Assembly: GCA_016926315.1 (NCBI GenBank)
Contig: JAFGOU010000300.1
Location: forward strand, 1 to 18,851
Source: Chitinispirillaceae bacterium
Lineage (GTDB): Bacteria; Fibrobacterota; Chitinivibrionia; Chitinivibrionales; Chitinispirillaceae
DNA length: 18,851 bases
Direction of reading: 5' to 3'
The notes under the pieces were generated by a model that searched no databases, was not told the origin of the DNA, and was given only the letters and a program-made list of their open reading frames with translations. The translations under genes and the position numbers were made by a program. Shown here piece after piece: positions 1 through 5,491 of this stretch; position 1 is the stretch's first letter, and the number at the start of each line of letters is the position of its first letter.

Positions 1-817
1 CACCGACAAGCATGGCGCGGTCGCGTACAAGGGGCCGAACATAACGCGCAACAGGAACCCCGCCGCAATGAAAATTGTACGAACGCGAACCGGGAAGTTC
101 CTTGTCAATGAAGCGGTTGAGGTATTTCTGTGCAGCGCCGGCTGAACTTTTGGTACCGATAATGCCCAGCCCCACGTTTGCTTCACCTTTCCCGCGGGGA
201 AAAATCCATGCATATCCGCCCGGCGCGACCGGCGTTCCGGTATAAAACGCGCACGCCGACTGGTCAATGAGCGGAGAAGTCACCCGGCAGAAGGCGCAGG
301 ACTCGATGTCCTTGAGCGCAAGCGACGTGTCCCAACCAAGGAACCGGGCGGCCCGCGATTCCACGCCATCGGCAATGATAAGACAGGCGGCGGTGAATAC
401 AGTATACGGAGTCACGCATTCGTACGATCCGTCGGCGCTCCTGCGGATTTCAGTCATTGGCGTGGAAAGGAGCAGGGTCGCACCGGCATTGGCCGCCTCC
501 TGCGCGAGGTCGCTGTCCATTTTTGCCCGGTCAAGGATATAGCTTTCATCGATATTGCCGATTGCCACCCTGATGCCTGACGGTGAAACCATGCACGCGC
601 TTGTTATCTTGTTGAGCGTCCATTCCGGACGGTTGCCGGCATGGTTAATGAAACTCTTAAGGCCGATCCCTTCGCCGCATCGTACCGGCGTTCCGGGTTG
701 GCGGTTTCGCTCGATGAGGACGACCGACCGTTTCAGGCGCGCCGCATGCAGGGCGGCCATTGAGCCGGACGGTCCGGCGCCGATCACGGCAATGTCGAAC
801 GAGGTGCGGCCGGTCAT
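1..817 (-). CDS. geranylgeranyl reductase family FAD-dependent oxidoreductase (3' end cut by window edge)
   Basis: About 272 codons are visible; the gene runs off the left edge. Seen: an N-terminal dinucleotide-binding fold with GAGPSG at residues 13-18 and an acidic residue ending the next strand (VLIERN), then RCGEGIG, the family motif YILDRAKMDSDLA, an ADG motif (LIIADGVES) and PGGYAWIFPRGKGEANVGL; the last visible residues are MLVG, where the family normally continues DAAG. Known for the family (COG0644; archaeal GGR, plant/bacterial ChlP/BchP): stereospecific hydrogenation of prenyl double bonds on lipids, quinones or chlorins by reduced FAD. The ATG overlaps the ferredoxin stop (ATGA, 814-817), so translation is coupled and that ferredoxin is the likely electron donor, as for the Methanosarcina enzyme. 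The substrate is inferred to be the product of the two upstream UbiA proteins. FixC/ETF-QO is a more distant alternative; the GGR motifs argue against it. Confidence 0.88.
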   Translation of the reverse strand, partial: MTGRTSFDIAVIGAGPSGSMAALHAARLKRSVVLIERNRQPGTPVRCGEGIGLKSFINHAGNRPEWTLNKITSACMVSPSGIRVAIGNIDESYILDRAKMDSDLAQEAANAGATLLLSTPMTEIRRSADGSYECVTPYTVFTAACLIIADGVESRAARFLGWDTSLALKDIESCAFCRVTSPLIDQSACAFYTGTPVAPGGYAWIFPRGKGEANVGLGIIGTKSSAGAAQKYLNRFIDKELPGSRSYNFHCGGVPVARYVRPLVRDRAMLVG

Positions 818-1017
818 GGCGTGGCTCCGGATTTTTCCATGGAGGGCGAAGAGTGCAACGCGCCCACGGGACAGATGTTCACGCAGGTCTTGCACCCGGT
901 GCACGCGGCATGGTCAATGACGAGATTGTCGGCAAGCAGCATGAGCGCGTTTGTCGGGCACACGCCGATGCAGGCGCCGCAGCGATCGCACCGTTCGGGA
1001 TTTACGTTAATCGCCAT
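814..1017 (-). CDS. 2x[4Fe-4S] ferredoxin, putative donor to the geranylgeranyl reductase
   Basis: Small protein of 67 residues, soluble and cytoplasmic. Two complete CxxCxxCxxxC motifs are visible: C10/C13/C16/C20 (followed by Pro) and C39/C42/C45/C49 (followed by Pro), the arrangement of clostridial-type 8Fe ferredoxins. The start is the ATG at 1017 rather than the TTG one codon upstream, because AGGAG at 1023-1027 lies five bases before it. It overlaps the end of the TPR-like gene by 11 nt, and its TGA overlaps the ATG of the reductase gene, so it sits between them in one polycistron. In Methanosarcina acetivorans a ferredoxin encoded next to GGR is needed for full saturation of archaeal lipids; the same role is inferred here. 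The last 13 residues are polar and carry no motif. Confidence 0.9.
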   Translation of the reverse strand: MAINVNPERCDRCGACIGVCPTNALMLLADNLVIDHAACTGCKTCVNICPVGALHSSPSMEKSGATP

Positions 1018-2035
1018 CAAGACTCCTGAGCAGTTTGTTAACGTCCTTATGCAGCGCTTTTGTCCGTTTGCTGTCCGTGTTTTTCAGCAAAGAGCGGCAG
1101 AGCGCCATGGCCTCCCTTTTCTGTCCTGCGCGCGCGAGCATGTGGGCCTGCCTGGTACGGACAACCAGCGCGTTGTAGGCCCCGAGCGGGTGTGAGGCAT
1201 ACGACTGCGCCAGGAGGTCGCAGGCGAGCGCGGCTTCATAATGAAGCCGGCGCAACTCAAGGTATTTGATCTTTGCCCAGAGCAGGAAGCGGCTTTTTGG
1301 AAATTCCCGTTCGAGCTGATCGAGCACCAAGCGGGCCTTTTCGCCGCGCTCTTCACGGATATACATGTCAACAAGGACGAAGAGCGAGGCTTTTCCGGTA
1401 AGTACCCCCTTTTGTTGGCAGAGCCGTAACCGGTCAAAGGCACGTTCCTTGAGTCCGGGATACCAGAACAGGACCCACCAGAGCTTTTTTTTCAACTCGC
1501 CCCTGGCGTAATCATACAGTCCAAGCAGGAGGAGCGGATCGACATTGGCGCTGTCAAGACGCCACGCATCTTCGAGAAGGTCGAGTGCCTTGAATCCGTT
1601 ATGGAGCGCGGTGTAATAGGATTCGAGCCGCAGATAATAAGAGGCGTGGAAACCTCTGCACAGTCCGCGCAACATCAGGGTGTAGGACGATACGCCGTTT
1701 TTGCTTTCGTAGGCATCGGTACGCGTTTCTGCCTGGCGCAGGCTTTCGAAGAATGCCGCGGTATCAATAAGCGAATCAAAGTCAATATCGCGCACGCCTA
1801 AGGTGGTCATTTTAAGGAGAGGAGCGAGTGGATCCGCCGGGTCGGCGGTCATTGCCGAATCAATAATGGCGAACGACGAGTCATAATGTCCATTCAGCAA
1901 AAAGGCGATACACGGTTCAGCGTATTTTCGTAGGCCGTTATCCGGTCCGGCACATACACCGAGGTACATGGCGGATAAAATAACGAGAGGTCGAGTGCAT
2001 GCGATAGGCCACGGCACGTTCGCAGTCCTTTTCAC
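1007..2035 (-). CDS. exported TPR-like protein of unknown function in prenyl-lipid operon
   Basis: 342 residues. The start is GTG, with GTGA overlapping the stop of the preceding prenyltransferase gene (2032-2035). The N-terminus has a basic stretch then a hydrophobic segment (LVILSAMYLGVCAG, about residues 17-30) that looks like a signal peptide or anchor; the cysteine lacks a canonical lipobox. The rest is alpha-helical and TPR-like: helices around residues 38-60, a DLLEDAWRLDSANVDPLLLLGLYDYARGEL-type pair near the middle (residues given only in outline), then LVLDQLEREFPKSRFLLWAK and later A/L-rich helical pairs, with a basic C-terminus. No catalytic motif is visible. Its place between the prenyltransferases and the ferredoxin/reductase pair suggests a periplasmic or membrane-associated scaffold or accessory factor for the same pathway, but function is unknown. 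Confidence 0.75.
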   Translation of the reverse strand: MKRTANVPWPIACTRPLVILSAMYLGVCAGPDNGLRKYAEPCIAFLLNGHYDSSFAIIDSAMTADPADPLAPLLKMTTLGVRDIDFDSLIDTAAFFESLRQAETRTDAYESKNGVSSYTLMLRGLCRGFHASYYLRLESYYTALHNGFKALDLLEDAWRLDSANVDPLLLLGLYDYARGELKKKLWWVLFWYPGLKERAFDRLRLCQQKGVLTGKASLFVLVDMYIREERGEKARLVLDQLEREFPKSRFLLWAKIKYLELRRLHYEAALACDLLAQSYASHPLGAYNALVVRTRQAHMLARAGQKREAMALCRSLLKNTDSKRTKALHKDVNKLLRSLDGD

Positions 2036-2997
2036 GCGCGTCCGGCCGGAACGAGAGACGGATATGACACGTTATGACGTAACCGGAAATAGATCCGGGT
2101 CAGTACGACCACCGTTGCGCTTACCGCAACAAACATGGGCGAAAGCAGGGCGGCAGCGAGCATGCACGTGCCTCCGCCGGCTTTATAGACGGCCTCTTCC
2201 AGGACCTTCGATGGCCGTAAAAGATACAGCAGATAGAGCGGGAGGGCAACCCCGGAAGAGAAAATGACGATATGGTCTTTTAAAACGATCCCGAGGGCTA
2301 GCGCACTGATAAGGGTGAACAGCGCCAGGAGCGTTGCGGGACGGGCTCCCATCGCAACAGCAGTGGTTCGTTTGCCGCAGGCGTGATCACCGCGCAGGTC
2401 AGGAATCGTTGAACTGATGGATCCGGCGCACATGAGCAGAAAATAGGGCAGCGCCGTCCTGAGAAATTCCACGGTAAAAAGGTTGCCTCCGCCGATGTGC
2501 CAGCCGCACCCGAAGGCGATGACGCCGAATCCCAGGCCATTGGTCAGAAAATCGAAAAATGGCCGCCCGGACAGATATGTCGGGCGGAAACTGTACAGCA
2601 GCCCGGTAATGATGGCGGCAACGGACAGTATCACAAGCATGCGGTGTCCGGCAATGAGAGGAAGCATGCATGAAACCAGTGCGGTAACGGATACGGTTAT
2701 TGCCGCTGCTTTTTTTGAAACGGCGCCGGAAGCAAGAAGGGGAAATCCTTGATTGTGGCGGTCAACGTTCATGTCGGCGATCTGGTTGAGCACGTACACG
2801 CACGCGACAGAAAGGGAAAAAACAAGGATCCACACGAATCCTGCAGTATCAGGATGCATCCATGCCTGAGTCAGATCCGCCAGAGAGCGGCTGGTGCTCT
2901 GCCAGTACCCGAATACGGCAAAACCCCAGACCGGTATAAGAACGATTGGTCGTGCCAGGAAAATACAGTCAAGAAGGCAGGACAGAGCTTTAAGCAT
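2032..2997 (-). CDS. UbiA-family integral membrane prenyltransferase (second of tandem pair)
   Basis: 321 residues, with about eight or nine hydrophobic segments. Seen: the first Asp-rich motif NQIADMNVDRHN (D75, D79), which binds Mg-diphosphate; a YSFRPTYL segment near residue 135, matching the family YSxxPxxLK signature; and the second Asp motif TIPDLRGDHACGKRT (D200, D204). The family transfers a prenyl chain from its diphosphate to an aromatic or glycerol-type acceptor inside the membrane (UbiA, MenA, ChlG/BchG, archaeal DGGGP synthase). The acceptor cannot be read from these motifs. It starts at ATG 2997, six bases after the stop of the first UbiA gene, with AGGGA five bases before it. 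It shares with its neighbour an unusual C-terminal signature (YFRLRHNVSYPSL), so the pair is an old tandem duplication. Co-transcribed with downstream ferredoxin and geranylgeranyl reductase genes. Confidence 0.87.
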   Translation of the reverse strand: MLKALSCLLDCIFLARPIVLIPVWGFAVFGYWQSTSRSLADLTQAWMHPDTAGFVWILVFSLSVACVYVLNQIADMNVDRHNQGFPLLASGAVSKKAAAITVSVTALVSCMLPLIAGHRMLVILSVAAIITGLLYSFRPTYLSGRPFFDFLTNGLGFGVIAFGCGWHIGGGNLFTVEFLRTALPYFLLMCAGSISSTIPDLRGDHACGKRTTAVAMGARPATLLALFTLISALALGIVLKDHIVIFSSGVALPLYLLYLLRPSKVLEEAVYKAGGGTCMLAAALLSPMFVAVSATVVVLTRIYFRLRHNVSYPSLVPAGRA

Positions 2998-3003
2998 GCG
3001 TCC

Positions 3004-4041
3004 CTATTTCATCTTCAGCGTCGGGTAGTCGATATTAAAGCGCCATTTGTAGTAGGCCTTGCTGCCGACAAGCGTGATGAGAATCAGGGCAGCGTATTCA
3101 GGCACAAACAACGCAACAAAGGCGGAGAGAAGAAACACCGGCCATTTGAAGGCCTGAAAGGACCGGTTCCTGGTCGTTGAAGCGGCAAACAGAACGAAAA
3201 TAAAAAGGCTGATGGCAGAAGGAACCGCCATTACCCAGAAATGGTTGGCCATGAGAAATGAGGAGCCAAGGGTGCCGGCGCAGAAAAGAGCGGAAGTTAC
3301 CGCGGTCTTTTTATCGCCAAAGGCAACGCAGAAGGTTTTTTTTCCGGTGGTACGGTCACCGACTGCATCAGGAATGGTGGTAGCGAGATACACTGCCGCA
3401 TTAGCGAGCGTCGGCGCGATGCCGGACAGCAATCCGGCGTACAGAACCGGCATGGAGAACGGCTGAGACGCATGGGCGGAAAACCAGCCTGCCAGGAAGG
3501 TCAGGAGACCATGACCGATGGCATTGGCTGAGATGCCGCCAAGGGCACTGTTTTTTAGCTGAAAAGGAGGCAGATTGTAGAGCATGCCCAGAAGCAGGCT
3601 TATGATGAAAATAAAGGTTATTGGCATTGAACCGAGGACAAAAACTGCGATCCCGAGTCCTGCTGCCGCACAGAATACCGCGAGGATCCAAGCAGTGCGG
3701 ACCGAAATAAAACCGTGAGGCAGCAGGAACAGCTTCCTGTTGATACGGTCGCTTTCAATGTCCACGATCTGGTTCACGACATAAATGGAGGCCACAATGA
3801 GTGAAAAACCGAAGAGCGCGAACCATGACATGCCGCTGAGGGCCGCGGCCCCGGCGAATTGTCCTCCGATACCGGCGCTGTGGTTTCCGGTAATGAACCC
3901 AAGAAGGAAAATGGTCCAGACCGGCACCAGAAGCGCGATGCGTAAAAGGAAAAAACAGTCAAGGAATTTACGCCACACCGTGATGAAAGAAACCTCTTTC
4001 ACCGATTCTACCGGAGAGCGGGAGGTGCATTCGCTACTCAT
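3004..4041 (-). CDS. UbiA-family integral membrane prenyltransferase (first of tandem pair)
   Basis: 345 residues and first gene of the operon. A polar N-terminal tail of about 25 residues precedes the transmembrane bundle. Seen: NQIVDIESDRIN (D94, D98), MLYNLPPFQLK at about 153-163 and TIPDAVGDRTTGKKT (D225, D229), the complete catalytic set of the UbiA superfamily. It ends YYKWRFNIDYPTLKMK, parallel to the end of the next gene. It is clearly diverged from that paralogue (different loop lengths and a different N-terminus), so the two probably use different acceptors or act in sequence. With a geranylgeranyl reductase in the operon, the candidates are a DGGGP-synthase-like or ChlG-like enzyme, or a quinone prenyltransferase; the sequence alone does not decide. 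The start at ATG 4041 has only a weak AAGG upstream. Confidence 0.87.
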   Translation of the reverse strand: MSSECTSRSPVESVKEVSFITVWRKFLDCFFLLRIALLVPVWTIFLLGFITGNHSAGIGGQFAGAAALSGMSWFALFGFSLIVASIYVVNQIVDIESDRINRKLFLLPHGFISVRTAWILAVFCAAAGLGIAVFVLGSMPITFIFIISLLLGMLYNLPPFQLKNSALGGISANAIGHGLLTFLAGWFSAHASQPFSMPVLYAGLLSGIAPTLANAAVYLATTIPDAVGDRTTGKKTFCVAFGDKKTAVTSALFCAGTLGSSFLMANHFWVMAVPSAISLFIFVLFAASTTRNRSFQAFKWPVFLLSAFVALFVPEYAALILITLVGSKAYYKWRFNIDYPTLKMK

Positions 4042-4241
4042 GAACGAGCCTTGTTCCCGCCTGAAAAAAATGGTAATCCACGTGTGAAGGTCCGTTGTCG
4101 TGACGGTGAATGGATGATAGTGTGATGATTAAATATAACATCCGGATCGTTGCGGTGGACCGAAAAATGCTCTTTGCGGGCCGGGACCTGGCAAAAATAA
4201 GCGAGGAAACGGGAATTCAGGCCGCAACGGCCAAGAAATCA

Positions 4242-4269
4242 TTGACTTTTCCAGGACACATACTATTTT
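4242..4269 (+). promoter_or_regulatory. putative promoter for the LRR gene
   Basis: TTGACT at 4242-4247 and TATTTT at 4264-4269 are separated by 16 bases, about 70 bases before the LRR start. The -35 matches 5 of 6 and the -10 matches 4 of 6 of the housekeeping consensus. The sigma preference of this organism is unknown, so this is a tentative call. Confidence 0.33.
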
Positions 4270-4336
4270 AACAAAAGAGAGAATAATCCGTCATTACCGC
4301 CATGGTATCGCACATCATTCGATGGAGGAGAACCCT

Positions 4337-5071
4337 ATGAAAAATGCTCTTGTAACAACAACGGCCGTTTTATTCATGGTACTGGGCGTTTTCGGACAGG
4401 GGAACGACAGCATTGCGCCTGCGTCGGCCTCGTCAACGGACGATTATTGGACCGTAAAAGGCATCATCAAGGAATGCGGTCTAGAAAACGTTCCCATGGA
4501 AAAAGTGGCGGTCCTGTCGGGCAATATGGTGGTTTCACTGGATCTGTCGAACCGCGACGTGAGCAAGGACGGTATCGTCATTATCCCGCATTCGGTCGGA
4601 AATCTTTCGGAGCTGCAGCGGCTTGTGGCGACCGACAACATTATCAAGTCGATCCCCTCATCTCTTTTTAAATTGAATAAACTCCGGACCCTCAACCTGG
4701 CAAGCAACAGGATCGTTACCGTGCCTGAGGAAATCGGGAAACTGGAAAACCTTGATTCACTTGATCTGCGCCATAACAGGCTTGAATCCCTTCCCTCATC
4801 AATCGGCGACCTTAAAAAGCTTTCTTACCTGCATTTGTGGGGAAATAAACTCGCGTCCCTGCCGTCCAGGATAACCTCATTGCCCAATCTTAAGGAACTC
4901 TACCTTAAGGACAATAGTATCGTCTCGTTGCCTGAAAAGATCATGGACATGAAAAGTCTGGTCTATATTGATTTCCAGAATAATAAAATATGCAAGGTGT
5001 CTCCGAGAATGGAGACATGGCTGAGAAAAAAAGACAAACAGTACAGCGCGCAGCAGAGATGCTGGAAATAA
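4337..5071 (+). CDS. secreted leucine-rich-repeat protein
   Basis: 244 residues from the ATG at 4337, chosen because GGAGGAG (4324-4330) lies six bases upstream and overlaps the in-frame ATG at 4322. Residues 1-20 (MKNALVTTTAVLFMVLGVFG) form a signal peptide. After a short linker come five to six regular 23-residue repeats of the bacterial LxxLxLxxNxLxxLPxxIxxL type (for example LRTLNLASNRIVTVPEEIG, LDSLDLRHNRLESLPSSIG), preceded by a degenerate cap containing VVSLDLSNRDV. The last repeat carries a Cys and the C-terminus another (QRCWK), which could close a capping disulfide in the periplasm. No enzymatic domain, sorting tail or membrane anchor is visible. A protein- or glycan-binding role is plausible but not shown. 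It is transcribed divergently from the prenyltransferase operon and appears monocistronic. Confidence 0.85.
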   Translation: MKNALVTTTAVLFMVLGVFGQGNDSIAPASASSTDDYWTVKGIIKECGLENVPMEKVAVLSGNMVVSLDLSNRDVSKDGIVIIPHSVGNLSELQRLVATDNIIKSIPSSLFKLNKLRTLNLASNRIVTVPEEIGKLENLDSLDLRHNRLESLPSSIGDLKKLSYLHLWGNKLASLPSRITSLPNLKELYLKDNSIVSLPEKIMDMKSLVYIDFQNNKICKVSPRMETWLRKKDKQYSAQQRCWK

Positions 5072-5253
5072 AGCCATGGTCTTACAAACGATAATTTGTT
5101 TTAATGATAATGTGTTATGTAAATCAATTAAAGTAAATTCAAGAAAAAATCATTCATCAGGGGGACTCGTTTTTTCGGGATTCTCTCACCGGTATTTGGT
5201 GATGAGCGACAGCTTGTTAACGTCCAAAAAAATTATTACATCAGTTGATTTTT

Positions 5254-5282
5254 TTGACAAATAATGGAAATGTGATTATTTT
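5254..5282 (+). promoter_or_regulatory. putative promoter for the GH31/outer-membrane gene pair
   Basis: A perfect TTGACA (5254-5259) is followed after 17 bases by TATTTT (5277-5282). It lies about 210 bases before the GH31 start codon, leaving a long leader. The same TATTTT -10 form is seen at the LRR promoter. The run TATTTTTA is also close to the Bacteroidota -7 consensus TAnnTTTG. Confidence 0.42.
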
Positions 5283-5375
5283 TACAACCACCGTGGTATA
5301 GTTTAGTGTAGTTGCTAGAAAATGGAACTATCATGTCGTGTTATTACACTAATAGTTTTGGAACGGGGTTTATAC

Positions 5376-5397
5376 TATTTCACGAACGAGTGAAATA
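5376..5397 (+). promoter_or_regulatory. inverted repeat in GH31 leader, possible operator or RNA hairpin
   Basis: Perfect 8-bp arms TATTTCAC (5376-5383) and GTGAAATA (5390-5397) flank the 6-base spacer GAACGA. It is 94 bases before the GH31 start codon and downstream of the putative promoter. It could be a repressor/activator half-site pair or a leader hairpin; no U-tract follows, so it is not a simple terminator. Confidence 0.4.
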
Positions 5398-5491
5398 TGG
5401 GGCTCCCTGTAAAAAAATGTGCTAATTAATTATCCTTTAGAACAAAAAAAACAGTAAATAAAAAGCAGTACGTGAAAAAGAAAGGAGTTGT

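Larger units (their letters stand above)
5072..5491. other. AT-rich gene-free leader region
   Basis: About 420 bases without a credible gene; base composition shifts sharply to AT compared with both flanking genes. It holds a weak hairpin just after the LRR gene (ACAAA/TTTGT near 5086-5102), a promoter-like pair at 5254-5282, a long-range inverted repeat TTAGTGTA (5303-5310) / TACACTAA (5345-5352), and a perfect 8-bp hairpin at 5376-5397. If transcription starts near 5289, the GH31 mRNA has a leader of about 200 nt. No known riboswitch class is recognised. Confidence 0.6.

Noticed and set aside
1..1017. FixC-FixX interpretation of the flavoprotein/ferredoxin pair, completing FixAB with etfBA
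   Set aside because: The ferredoxin has two complete clusters, and the flavoprotein shows the RCGEG, YxLDRxxxDxxLA and PGGYAWIFP motifs of geranylgeranyl reductases; etfBA lies about 9 kb away in another unit.
1940..1990. Lipoprotein signal in the TPR-like protein (cysteine after LGV)
   Set aside because: The residues before Cys (L-G-V) do not fit the lipobox, which needs a small residue at -1; an ordinary signal peptide or anchor is more likely.
2749..3180. 143-codon plus-strand frame opposite the UbiA genes
   Set aside because: It spans the junction of two clear UbiA genes on the other strand and has no Shine-Dalgarno or domain features.
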